This document shows positions 39,299 through 47,965 of a stretch of DNA of 64,000 bases, piece after piece (the stretch's first letter is position 1; each line of letters opens with the position of its first letter). The DNA is taken from contig JAQBNL010000001.1 in NCBI GenBank assembly GCA_028288585.1, forward strand, positions 1 to 64,000, given 5' to 3'. This DNA comes from Chitinophagaceae bacterium (lineage in GTDB: Bacteria; Bacteroidota; Bacteroidia; Chitinophagales; Chitinophagaceae). A program made the position numbers and the translations under genes. Below the pieces are notes generated by a model, which saw only the letters and a list, made by a program, of their open reading frames with translations, had not been told where the DNA came from and did not search any database.

Positions 39299-40037
39299 TG
39301 ATTCGTTTTAAATGCATTCCATAAATAACGGGCATGCCTTTAAACTTTTCAAAAACATGCAGGGCTTTTTGTTTTGTATAATATTCTTTCACTGAATCAT
39401 CCACATATCTTTCCTCCTCCCTTTGAACAGTAAGCCCGTTTTTATAAAAAATTTTTTTTATTGTATCCGGCGGGTGAATATAATTGGTAACATAAAAATG
39501 CTTTTGTTCATGGGTAAAACTTCTCCTCCCCCCTTTTGCCAAGATACCAGGATGAAAATCCGTAATGATTATTTCGCCATCATTTTTTAATATTCTGCAC
39601 CAGGCATTTAGCGCTTCCTCAATATTTTTAATATGGGCAATCGTCAGCGTGCAAATAATAATATCATAGGAAGCGCCAGGTATATCTTTAAAAAGATTAT
39701 CGGTAATGCAGGTGGTTACAGATTGCGGAAATTTTTGTTTCAATACAGCAAGCATTCCGGCAGAAATATCAAACCCGGTTAATTGTGCAGGACCACCAGC
39801 ATAAATTTTTTTCCAGTGCCTGCCTGTGCCGCAACCGATATCAGCAACTGATTTATTTTTTACAGCCAGGTTATTAACCAGTTTAGAAAATATTATCTCA
39901 TCCAAATCCAACATCAGGTTTCCGGGCTGGTTATCATAAGTATCTGACCATAAATTATAGGCCTCCCCCGGGTTTTTTTCTACAGCAAAACCATTATTGC
40001 CGGTAATTAGTTTTTTAAGGCTGGTAAGTGCCTGCAT
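39285..40037 (-). CDS. Class I SAM-dependent methyltransferase
   Basis: This 250-residue methyltransferase has motif I VADIGCGTGRHW (64-75), TGFDISAGML, and DIIICTLTIAHI as the post-motif core, typical of Methyltransf_11 proteins acting on small molecules. It starts its own - strand operon with the amidohydrolase, divergent from the radical SAM gene at 40176, and both directions have ECF-like promoters in the 138-base gap. The substrate is unknown. Confidence 0.88.
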   Translation of the reverse strand: MQALTSLKKLITGNNGFAVEKNPGEAYNLWSDTYDNQPGNLMLDLDEIIFSKLVNNLAVKNKSVADIGCGTGRHWKKIYAGGPAQLTGFDISAGMLAVLKQKFPQSVTTCITDNLFKDIPGASYDIIICTLTIAHIKNIEEALNAWCRILKNDGEIIITDFHPGILAKGGRRSFTHEQKHFYVTNYIHPPDTIKKIFYKNGLTVQREEERYVDDSVKEYYTKQKALHVFEKFKGMPVIYGMHLKRINGIK

Positions 40038-40063
40038 AAATTCAATAAGATTTATTCATATAC

Positions 40064-40089
40064 ATACGGGCTGCATGTAAAATGGTTGT
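40064..40089 (-). promoter_or_regulatory. Candidate ECF-sigma promoter, methyltransferase/amidohydrolase operon
   Basis: Read on the - strand, ACAACC (40089-40084) is followed after 15 bases by CGTAT (40068-40064). It differs from the best copies by the first base and one base of spacing. The implied leader to the ATG at 40037 is about 20 bases. Confidence 0.5.
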
Positions 40090-40110
40090 GCGTTAAACGC
40101 ACTTTTAAAG

Positions 40111-40137
40111 GCAACCTATAGTCATTAAAAGTCGTAT
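40111..40137 (+). promoter_or_regulatory. Candidate ECF-sigma promoter, radical SAM operon
   Basis: GCAACC at 40111-40116 and CGTAT at 40133-40137 are separated by exactly 16 bases. The implied start of transcription is about 32 bases before the ATG at 40176. It is back-to-back with the - strand copy at 40064-40089. Confidence 0.65.
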
Positions 40138-40175
40138 TTACAGATAACAGAACTTATAACCCTGGCTTAAAGAAC

Positions 40176-41675
40176 ATGCATACTATTTTATTATTCAATC
40201 CCCGCAGCGCTGTAGCCAAACACAGGATACCTAACTCTATTTTAAATATTGCTGCCTCTGTAGAAGGAAAATATGAATGGGTAATTGTTGATGGCAACCG
40301 TGAACAATATCCTCTTGAAAAAATAAAGGAACACCTGCACAGCGGAACTATTAAATATGTAGGCTTTACTGTAATGCCGGGACCGCAATTAAAGCAGGCA
40401 ATTCCTTATTCAAAATTTATTAAAGAACATTTTCCAGGAATTACTATTATTTGGGGAGGCTATTTTCCCACCAATCAATACAGGTCAGTACTCACATCAG
40501 GCTATGTTGATTTTGTTATTAACGGGCCCGGCGATAATTGCTTTCCGAAATTGATTGATGCTCTTGAAAATAACAAACCCTATGAACTGATTAAAAATTT
40601 AATTTATAAATCGGGAGACAATATTATAAAAACAGTGAAGGAAGACCTGATAGAACAGGATATATTAAACCCCCTGCCATATAATAAACTTAACAGCATT
40701 TATCCCATAGAAAAATATCTTGGCAAAACTTATTTAGGTGAAAAAACTTTGGCTTATCATTCCAGTATCGGTTGCCCGTTCACCTGTTCCTTTTGTGCAG
40801 TGGTTCCCACTTATGAAGCAAGATGGAAAGCTAAGTCTGCCCAATTGGTTTATAAAGATGTGAAATATATAAAGGACCACTGGGGTGCTGATGCTATAGA
40901 ATTTCATGATAACAATTTCTTTGTGTCAGAAAAACGCACCGTTGAGTTTTGTGAATTAATAAAGAAAGAAAAGATGCAGTGGTGGGGAATGGCAAGGATA
41001 GATACCATGTCAAAATTTAAAGATTCATCACTGGCACTCATGCGTGAGGCAGGATGCAAAATTATTTTTTTTGGAGCCGAGAGTGGCAACAATGCCATAC
41101 TAAAACAAATGGATAAAGGCGGTACACAAACTGGGGAACAAATAGCAGAGTTTGCTGCAAGAATGAGAAAGTTTGATATTATTCCTGAATATTCATTTGT
41201 GCTGGGGACACCCGCCGCCACTGCTGAAGAAGTAGATAAACAAATTGATTTTGAAATTGATTTTATCAGGAAGATAAAGTATATTAATCCTGACACAGAA
41301 ATTGTATTATATACATACAGCCCTGTACCTACAGAAGGTTCTGAATTATATAACCAGGCAATAAGTAAAGGATTTTCGTTTCCCCAAAAGCTGGAAGACT
41401 GGATAAGTCCGCAGTGGGAAAATTTTGATATGCGTAAGAACCCGCTTACACCATGGCTCACTGCTGAAATGATTGATAAAATAAGAAATTTCGAAATTGT
41501 TTTAAATGGTTATTATCCAACGGTAACAGATATCAGGCTGAACAATTTTAAAAGAAAAATAATACAGGCGGTTTCAGGAATGCGGTATAAGATTAATCTA
41601 TACAAACATCCTTACGAAATAAAATTACTGCAAAAGCTTTGGAAGTATCGCCAGCCGGAAATACAGGGGTTTTAA
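40176..41675 (+). CDS. B12-binding-domain radical SAM protein
   Basis: This 499-residue enzyme has an N-terminal cobalamin-binding-like Rossmann domain (about 1-150, with WGGYFPTNQYRSVL and VDFVINGPGD) and a radical SAM domain with the iron-sulfur motif C200-x3-C204-x2-C207 (CPFTCSFC). The FFGAESGNN and VLGTPAATAEEV blocks are typical of the class. Family members perform methylations, ring rearrangements or other radical reactions on unactivated carbons. The usual cobalamin histidine motif DxHxxG is not seen in the N-terminal domain, so B12 use is uncertain. It heads an operon with two more radical SAM genes and two methyltransferase genes. Confidence 0.88.
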   Translation: MHTILLFNPRSAVAKHRIPNSILNIAASVEGKYEWVIVDGNREQYPLEKIKEHLHSGTIKYVGFTVMPGPQLKQAIPYSKFIKEHFPGITIIWGGYFPTNQYRSVLTSGYVDFVINGPGDNCFPKLIDALENNKPYELIKNLIYKSGDNIIKTVKEDLIEQDILNPLPYNKLNSIYPIEKYLGKTYLGEKTLAYHSSIGCPFTCSFCAVVPTYEARWKAKSAQLVYKDVKYIKDHWGADAIEFHDNNFFVSEKRTVEFCELIKKEKMQWWGMARIDTMSKFKDSSLALMREAGCKIIFFGAESGNNAILKQMDKGGTQTGEQIAEFAARMRKFDIIPEYSFVLGTPAATAEEVDKQIDFEIDFIRKIKYINPDTEIVLYTYSPVPTEGSELYNQAISKGFSFPQKLEDWISPQWENFDMRKNPLTPWLTAEMIDKIRNFEIVLNGYYPTVTDIRLNNFKRKIIQAVSGMRYKINLYKHPYEIKLLQKLWKYRQPEIQGF

Positions 41676-41685
41676 TAATAACCGA

Positions 41686-42447
41686 ATGATTGATGTATCG
41701 TCATATAATATTGATAAAACAATTGGCCTGTTAGCTGTTGATAGCAACGCTTTTGAGGAACAATATATAAGGGTACGCAAAAATGAACAAAGGATTTATA
41801 CAAATGAAGAGGTTGCTTTGCTTCCTGATATTTCTCCTAATCATATTCATTATGCTGAATGGAAAATTAGAAAGCGTTCGTGCAATAGACTTATTAATTA
41901 TCTCCGCAAAAAAAACAGGCCTTTAAACATTTTAGAAGCCGGCTGTGGTAATGGATGGCTTTCTTCAAAGATGGCTGAGATTGATAATACTTTAGTTACC
42001 GGTCTCGATATAAATATTACAGAATTAAAACAGGCATGTGAAATATTCAATCATAAGGCTAACCTGGTGTTTATTTATGGAGATGTTCATGATAAGTTAA
42101 CCTCCGGTTCATTCGATACAATTGTATTCGCAGCATCCATTCAATATTTCCCGTCAATAAAAGAAATATTAGATACTGCATTCTCATTATTAAACACCGG
42201 CGGTGAAATTCATATTTTGGATACATTTTTTTATAAGAAGAATGAAGTGAAGAATGCTATTGAAAGAACAAAAAATTATTATACAGCACTAGGTCATAAC
42301 GATATGGCAGATTATTATTTTCACCATACTGTTGACGAGCTTAAAGCTTTTGACTACCAAATCTTATCTCCGAAAAATTCAATAATAAATAAGTTATCAG
42401 GAAAAACTACTCCCTTTCCATGGATACGAATAACCGGGAATAAATGA
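41686..42447 (+). CDS. Class I SAM-dependent methyltransferase
   Basis: This 253-residue protein has motif I NILEAGCGNGW (81-91), TGLDINITELKQA and FDTIVFAASIQYF, the standard pattern of a small-molecule methyltransferase. A preceding 60 residues of mixed helix are of unknown role. It starts 10 bases after the first radical SAM gene and overlaps the next by four bases, so it is in the same operon. Confidence 0.87.
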   Translation: MIDVSSYNIDKTIGLLAVDSNAFEEQYIRVRKNEQRIYTNEEVALLPDISPNHIHYAEWKIRKRSCNRLINYLRKKNRPLNILEAGCGNGWLSSKMAEIDNTLVTGLDINITELKQACEIFNHKANLVFIYGDVHDKLTSGSFDTIVFAASIQYFPSIKEILDTAFSLLNTGGEIHILDTFFYKKNEVKNAIERTKNYYTALGHNDMADYYFHHTVDELKAFDYQILSPKNSIINKLSGKTTPFPWIRITGNK

Positions 42448-43490
42448 GTACGCAATCATTATATCACACCTATAAACGGTACCGCACTTTACAAACGGAT
42501 ACCATAACTGCATTACCAATTGTTATACTAATGCCGCATAGTGCCTGCAATTGCCGCTGCGTTATGTGTGATATATGGAAAGGCAATAAGAACCTGAAAC
42601 AACTAACTGAGCCGGATATAACCGGGCTGCTTTCATCGCTTAAAAAATTTGGAACCAAACAGGTTGTCATGTCGGGGGGAGAAGCTTTGCTCAATCCGAA
42701 TTTCTTTCGCTTTTGCCGGATACTGCAACAGGAAAATATAAAAGTCACTTTATTATCAACAGGCCTTACGCTTAAAAATAATGCGGAACAATTGGTAACC
42801 CTTGTGAATGATATTATTGTTTCGTTAGATGGAAATGAGGTTTTGCATGATACAATAAGAAACATCCCCGGCGCCTATTCAAAAATGAAAGAAGGGATTG
42901 CAGCCATACGGGCAATTGATAAGGATTATAAGATAACCGGCAGAACGGTTATCCATAAACTTAATTATCAATGGTGGCCGGGTATAATTGATAGTGCAAA
43001 GGAATCAGGTTTGGACCAAATTAGTTTTTTGCCCGCAGATGTAAGCAGTGAGGCATTTAATCGTGAGGTTAAATGGGATGCACCACGACAGCAGGAAATC
43101 ATAATTCCAAAAGATGAACTGCCTGTTTTGGAAACAGTAATTGAACATCTTATAACAACATACAAAGAAGATTTTGACAATGATTTTATTGCAGAATCGC
43201 CGGAAAAAATTCAGAAGATATACACGTATTACAGTGCCTTGCACGGAATAAATTCTTTCCCCTATAAAAAATGTAATGCACCCTGGGTATCAACGGTTAT
43301 TGAAGCGGATGGCTCGGTGCGGCCATGTTTTTTTCACCCAACAATTGGCAACATACGGGCCGGGGCATTAAGTGATATTCTTAATAGCCATGAGGCAAAA
43401 CAATTTAGAAAAACGTTGGATATGGATACTAACAGTACCTGCGTTAAATGTGTTTGCTACTTAAATCTTTCACCCAATACCAGCCTGTAA
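42444..43490 (+). CDS. Radical SAM protein with SPASM-like C-terminus
   Basis: This 348-residue enzyme has the cluster motif C35-x3-C39-x2-C42 (CNCRCVMC), the MSGGEALLNP block and an IIVSLDGNE strand. The C-terminal part has further cysteines (YKKCNAPW, VRPCFFHP, and CVKCVC) in the manner of SPASM or twitch auxiliary-cluster domains. Such enzymes act on peptides, sugars or nucleosides; MoaA-like and dehydrogenase-like chemistry are both possible. No short precursor peptide gene is adjacent. It overlaps the upstream methyltransferase gene by four bases, and the next gene starts 6 bases after it. Confidence 0.85.
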   Translation: MSTQSLYHTYKRYRTLQTDTITALPIVILMPHSACNCRCVMCDIWKGNKNLKQLTEPDITGLLSSLKKFGTKQVVMSGGEALLNPNFFRFCRILQQENIKVTLLSTGLTLKNNAEQLVTLVNDIIVSLDGNEVLHDTIRNIPGAYSKMKEGIAAIRAIDKDYKITGRTVIHKLNYQWWPGIIDSAKESGLDQISFLPADVSSEAFNREVKWDAPRQQEIIIPKDELPVLETVIEHLITTYKEDFDNDFIAESPEKIQKIYTYYSALHGINSFPYKKCNAPWVSTVIEADGSVRPCFFHPTIGNIRAGALSDILNSHEAKQFRKTLDMDTNSTCVKCVCYLNLSPNTSL

Positions 43491-43495
43491 AACAA

Positions 43496-44959
43496 ATGAA
43501 GAAGATACTTTTTTCTCATTCCTATTTTTTACGCTTCGATCCCAAGCAGTGGTCAACAGGCCAGCCCTATGCACCATTAGGAACTTTGTATGCTGCGGCT
43601 TTAATGAGAGAAAATGGTTATGATGTTTCTTTATTTGATGTGATGTTTTCCCACCAGCCTGAAGAAGTGATTGCAGCTTTGGATGAACAGCAGCCGGATT
43701 TTTTTGTGATGTATGATGATGGCTTTAACTACCTCACAAAAATGTGCCTTACCAATATGCGTGAAGCTGCCTTTAAAATGATAAAACTTGCAAAACAAAA
43801 AGGTTGTACCGTAATTGTTTCCAGCTCTGACTCCACAGACCACTATGAACAGTATTTAAATGAAGGAGCAGATTTTATTTTGATAGGTGAAGCAGAATTT
43901 ACATTGCTTGAATTGGTGCAGTCTATTACAGGAGGGAAAAATAATTTTACAGCAATACAAGGGCTTGCTTTTAAAGATAGTGATGCACTGATAAAAACTT
44001 CCAGGCGAACAGTTATAAAAGAGTTAGATACTTTGCCGTTACCCGCCTGGGACCTTATTAATATAGAGCCCTATAAGCAGTCGTGGCTAAAACATGCAGG
44101 CTATTTTTCTATGAATATGGCCACTACACGGGGATGTCCTTTTAAATGTAACTGGTGTGCAAAGCCGATATATGGTAATCGCTACAATTCAAGATCTCCA
44201 GAAAATGTAATTAAAGAACTAAAATTATTAAAAGAGAAATACCAGTTTGATCATATCTGGTTTTGCGATGACATTTTTGGGTTGAAACCCGGATGGGTAA
44301 ATGAAATGGCAGCGCTTGCAGAAATGGAAAGATTACAATTCAGATTTAAAATTCAATCCAGGGCAGACCTGTTAGTACAGGAAAATTATGTTACAGCATT
44401 AGCCCGTGCCGGCTGCGAAAATGTTTGGATAGGTGCTGAAAGCGGCTCACAAAAAATACTGGATGCAATGGATAAAGGAATTACTGTTGCCCAAATATAT
44501 AAGGCCGTAAAGCTTTTAAAAGAGTATGGTATTAATCCTTCCTTCTTCATACAGTTTGGATATCCCGGCGAAACCAAAGAGGATATAAAACTCACTATGA
44601 AGATGATAAATGAATTACTGCCCTATGAAATCGGCATCTCTGTTTCTTATCCTTTACCCGGAACGGTATTTTATGAAAAAGTAAAACTGCAATTAAAAGA
44701 AAAAGCAAACTGGACCGATTCAAACGAGATGGCATTGATGTTTAAAAATACTTACCAGCCTCAATTTTATAAGCAACTTCACAGGTACGTTCACAAAAGT
44801 TATCGAAAACATTTAGCATTCGAAAACCTGCTTAAACTGTTTATGTACCCGCTAAAGGCAAATTTATTTACGCTAAAAAAAGCGCTTTCAGGTTTATATT
44901 ATCTGCCTGCAGCATTTATTGAAAAAATTAAATTAAACCATTTAGAAAAGGCATTATGA
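43496..44959 (+). CDS. B12-binding-domain radical SAM protein
   Basis: This 487-residue enzyme has an N-terminal cobalamin-binding-like domain (residues 1-150, APLGTLYAAALMRENGYDV and GADFILIGEAE) and a radical SAM domain with C214-x3-C218-x2-C221 (CPFKCNWC). WFCDDIFGL, VWIGAESGS and FFIQFGYPGETKED are class landmarks also found in HpnJ- and BchE-like proteins. The start is set at the ATG at 43496; a longer frame from 43448 overlaps the previous gene and adds nothing recognisable. It is a distant paralogue of the enzyme at 40176 and overlaps the following methyltransferase gene by four bases. Confidence 0.88.
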   Translation: MKKILFSHSYFLRFDPKQWSTGQPYAPLGTLYAAALMRENGYDVSLFDVMFSHQPEEVIAALDEQQPDFFVMYDDGFNYLTKMCLTNMREAAFKMIKLAKQKGCTVIVSSSDSTDHYEQYLNEGADFILIGEAEFTLLELVQSITGGKNNFTAIQGLAFKDSDALIKTSRRTVIKELDTLPLPAWDLINIEPYKQSWLKHAGYFSMNMATTRGCPFKCNWCAKPIYGNRYNSRSPENVIKELKLLKEKYQFDHIWFCDDIFGLKPGWVNEMAALAEMERLQFRFKIQSRADLLVQENYVTALARAGCENVWIGAESGSQKILDAMDKGITVAQIYKAVKLLKEYGINPSFFIQFGYPGETKEDIKLTMKMINELLPYEIGISVSYPLPGTVFYEKVKLQLKEKANWTDSNEMALMFKNTYQPQFYKQLHRYVHKSYRKHLAFENLLKLFMYPLKANLFTLKKALSGLYYLPAAFIEKIKLNHLEKAL

Positions 44960-45777
44960 TTAAACCATTTTCTCATAATGAACAACAGGCCGAAGCTGCC
45001 TTTACATTACAGGCGCTAAATTTTGATGAATTATACAATGCCGATACAATTATACAATACAAAAGAAAACGTGTAAGAGATCATTTGATGCAATATCTGC
45101 AACCGGGCAGTTCCATCCTGGAGTTGAATGCCGGAACCGGTGAAGATGCAATATTTTTTGCACGGCAGGGGCATCATATTCATGCAACCGATATATCGGC
45201 AGGAATGCAGCAGGTATTAAAAGAAAAAGCAGGAGCCTGTAATTTACAAACCAATATAAGTAACGAGTTGTGTTCTTTTACCCAACTTGATCAGCTACAA
45301 AATAAAGGTCCTTTTGACGCAATCTTCTCAAACTTTGCAGGGTTAAACTGCACAAGCGACCTGGATAAGGTATTAGCCTCTTTTGATGCTTTATTAAAAC
45401 CAGGAGGCACAGTAACCCTGGTTATTTTACCCAAATTTTGTTTGTGGGAAACGCTGCTTGTTTTTAAAGGGAAATTTAAGACTGCAACACGAAGATTTTT
45501 CAGTAACTACGGCAGAAAAGCAAATATAAACGGCAAGCACTTCAGATGCTGGTATTACGATCCTTCCTTCATCATATCGCAGCTAAAAAGCGCTTTCGGT
45601 TTATTAAGTATTGAAGGGCTATGCACTGTTGTACCACCATCTTATATAAATAAATTTGCAGAAAACCGCCCTAAGCTTTTTACATTTTTAAAAAGAAAAG
45701 AAAATGTATTAAAAACAAAATGGCCGTGGAAATATATTGGCGATTATTACATTATCTCCCTGGAAAAGAAGCAATAA
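44956..45777 (+). CDS. Class I SAM-dependent methyltransferase
   Basis: This 273-residue methyltransferase has motif I ILELNAGTGED (54-64), HATDISAGMQ and the SNFAGLNCTSDLDKVL core also found in the protein at 36487. The C-terminal third, rich in basic and aromatic residues, may contact a lipid or membrane-bound substrate. It is the last gene of the radical SAM operon and converges on the nucleotidyltransferase gene with an 8-base gap. Confidence 0.87.
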   Translation: MIKPFSHNEQQAEAAFTLQALNFDELYNADTIIQYKRKRVRDHLMQYLQPGSSILELNAGTGEDAIFFARQGHHIHATDISAGMQQVLKEKAGACNLQTNISNELCSFTQLDQLQNKGPFDAIFSNFAGLNCTSDLDKVLASFDALLKPGGTVTLVILPKFCLWETLLVFKGKFKTATRRFFSNYGRKANINGKHFRCWYYDPSFIISQLKSAFGLLSIEGLCTVVPPSYINKFAENRPKLFTFLKRKENVLKTKWPWKYIGDYYIISLEKKQ

Positions 45778-45785
45778 ACAAGCTG

Positions 45786-46739
45786 TTAATCGGCAGGCTT
45801 CATTACTATTATTTTTTTATGTAACAATTCAAATACTTTTCTCTCGTACTGGTCAATAAATTTATTTTGAAAATTTTTAGGATCCGGCTTTGCGCAAAAT
45901 TTAGTTGCGCACATCCCCATAATCAGCCCGCGGGAATTTAGTTTTCTCTCCTGTGTTTTTTTAAGCCATCTTTTTGAAGTTATATTCATCAGTATATTAT
46001 CCAGCATATTACCAATAGGATTACTTAACATTTTTTCTACCAGCCATTTTATCGCGGGATTATTAATTTTTTTTGCTGAAGAAATCCGCATGTACTTATT
46101 CGGCAGAAAAGTTTTGATCCATGCATTATCAGAATAAAATTTTTCAAAAGACGCACTGCCCTGCAAAGGCAGCAATGTAGCAATTTCAGTGGCTGTGTAA
46201 ATATTTTTTTCAGCAATTTCAACATGGTCTTCTTCGATAAAATAATTCATGCAATAAAAATGTTGCTTATTAACCAGGAAGGTTAATTTTTTAAAACAGT
46301 GCATAAATGTCCTGGCAAGCCATAAACGATTTTTAGCTGTTATAATAAACAGGTCAATATCAGATGTATCATCTGCAAAATTTTTAGAAAGCGATCCGGA
46401 AACAGCAACTCCTCTTACAAATGGAAACTTTGCCAATCGTGAGGCCACTGTTTTTGCTGTTATCAAAAGCTGCTGCGCTTTGTTATTCCCATTATTTCTT
46501 CTTTGAGCAATTGAATAGTTATTTTGTAAGCTATAAAATTCGGCCAGCTTAAAAATTAAAGAGCCATCAACCAATGCCTGCAAAGTCATTTCAAATTCCG
46601 CATGTTCATAAAAATTAGGAAGAAACAACCATATCTCTCTTTTTTGTAACGGGTATGTAAAAATATCAAAATACGCAAGGGTTGATAATATATCATTTTT
46701 TATCAGCAAATAACGATTGTAGCTTTTAGAAGGATTCAA
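45786..46739 (-). CDS. Nucleotidyltransferase-fold protein
   Basis: This 317-residue protein has the minimal nucleotidyltransferase signature, GS at 115-116 followed by DID at 127-129 (SGSLSKNFADDTSDIDLFII). The N-terminal 60 residues (ILSTLAYFDIFTYP onward) resemble a winged-helix domain; the C-terminal half is not recognised. The start is a TTG at 46739 supported by the position of the upstream ECF-like promoter. It could transfer a nucleotide to a sugar, a protein or a small molecule; the context gives no more than membership of the same regulon. Confidence 0.75.
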   Translation of the reverse strand: MNPSKSYNRYLLIKNDILSTLAYFDIFTYPLQKREIWLFLPNFYEHAEFEMTLQALVDGSLIFKLAEFYSLQNNYSIAQRRNNGNNKAQQLLITAKTVASRLAKFPFVRGVAVSGSLSKNFADDTSDIDLFIITAKNRLWLARTFMHCFKKLTFLVNKQHFYCMNYFIEEDHVEIAEKNIYTATEIATLLPLQGSASFEKFYSDNAWIKTFLPNKYMRISSAKKINNPAIKWLVEKMLSNPIGNMLDNILMNITSKRWLKKTQERKLNSRGLIMGMCATKFCAKPDPKNFQNKFIDQYERKVFELLHKKIIVMKPAD

Positions 46740-46777
46740 AACCGGAGTATTTTTAAGTGATAGCTTCTTATAATTAA

Positions 46778-46803
46778 GAACGGGTAATCAGTTTAAAGGT
46801 TGC
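46778..46803 (-). promoter_or_regulatory. Candidate ECF-sigma promoter, nucleotidyltransferase gene
   Basis: On the - strand GCAACC (46803-46798) is followed after 15 bases by CGT (46782-46780), then TC. The minus-10 box is weaker than in the other copies. The implied leader to the TTG at 46739 is about 32 bases, matching the other leaders. Confidence 0.45.
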
Positions 46804-46819
46804 CTTAGCAAGGCTTACC

Positions 46820-47965
46820 TCATTCAGTAACGTATGTTTGATTAAAAATAATTTCCTTAGTGTTTTTTACTGCATAGCATTCATAAAAAAACTGCTCATA
46901 ACAATTAATGATCATTGGCCAGTTAAATTCGCTGCCTATCTTTTTATAATTATTGCTGATCATCATTTCCTCCTGTTGGTTCCTGGCTGAATGCTGTATG
47001 ATCTTATTAATATCTGAAGCATCAGTAAAAAAAATTGCATCATTATTAAGAACAGATTTATTAAAAGAATTATTATGAGCAGCAATGAAAGCCTTGCCTG
47101 CCATAGCTTCCAATAAAGAAGGATTGGTTCCGCCAACGCTGTGCCCATGAAAATAAATGTAAGAGTAAGCAATCAGCTTTCTTACCGTTCTATTATTAAA
47201 TATTGAGCCGGCAAATTTAATACGCTCATCATTTTTATATTTATTTATAAGATATTTCCCAAACCCGTTTTTTGTATTACCGATAACAACAAAAGTTTTA
47301 TCGCAATCTGTTTGATGAAACCCATCGAGAATCATTTCTATATTATTCTCAGGCTCCATACGGGCTACTAACAGGAAATATTTGTGTTTTGCTATTTTAT
47401 ACCAGGAAAATACATCTTCATTTGTGTCATTAATGATTTCTGCTCCATAAGGAATGTATTTGGTATTAATTTTATATTTCTCATCCAGGTAGTTCTTTAT
47501 CATTAAGGAATCAGCTATAAAAAAGCCCCGTGATTTTATGGCAAGCTTTTCTGTATATAACAAAAATCTTCTCACAAGTGCTGAATATTTGGACCTTTTC
47601 CATTCAAGGCCATCCATGTTGGTAATTACTACAGCATTTGCAGGATACAAATTTTTCCAGATAGAACTGCTGGTATATCCAAGCATAAGAATAATATCAA
47701 AATTCTTTTTACGGGTATCAAGAATGCAATTAAGGTCATAAATAAATTGCCCGGCAGTTCCAATTAAAAATTCAGGATCAAAGCACCGGACAATCTGTAC
47801 GCCATTCCAGTTATTCTCTTTATACGGATGCTTATGAGAATTATAAACCGTTACAGCATGTCCTTTTTCAACCAGCCCTTTAGAAAGGTAGCCGGCAATT
47901 TGTTCAAAGCCTCCATAATTATTGGGTATACCTCTTGTTCCCAGTATGGCTATTTTTAGTGGCAT
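46820..47965 (-). CDS. Glycosyltransferase with DUF1972 N-terminal domain
   Basis: This 381-residue GT-B enzyme has the N-terminal signature AILGTRGIPNNYGGFEQIA of the DUF1972 family, often annotated as rhamnosyltransferase, and a C-terminal GT4 domain with LVARMEPENNIEMIL and the GHSVGGTNPSLLEAMAGK motif. It probably adds a sugar to the growing repeat unit; rhamnose is only a family tendency. It overlaps the upstream glycosyltransferase gene by 47 bases on the same strand. Confidence 0.88.
   Translation of the reverse strand: MPLKIAILGTRGIPNNYGGFEQIAGYLSKGLVEKGHAVTVYNSHKHPYKENNWNGVQIVRCFDPEFLIGTAGQFIYDLNCILDTRKKNFDIILMLGYTSSSIWKNLYPANAVVITNMDGLEWKRSKYSALVRRFLLYTEKLAIKSRGFFIADSLMIKNYLDEKYKINTKYIPYGAEIINDTNEDVFSWYKIAKHKYFLLVARMEPENNIEMILDGFHQTDCDKTFVVIGNTKNGFGKYLINKYKNDERIKFAGSIFNNRTVRKLIAYSYIYFHGHSVGGTNPSLLEAMAGKAFIAAHNNSFNKSVLNNDAIFFTDASDINKIIQHSARNQQEEMMISNNYKKIGSEFNWPMIINCYEQFFYECYAVKNTKEIIFNQTYVTE

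Noticed and set aside
40904-41461. 185-codon open frame antisense to the first radical SAM gene
   Set aside because: It has no recognisable family pattern and lies wholly opposite a clear coding sequence with intact motifs.
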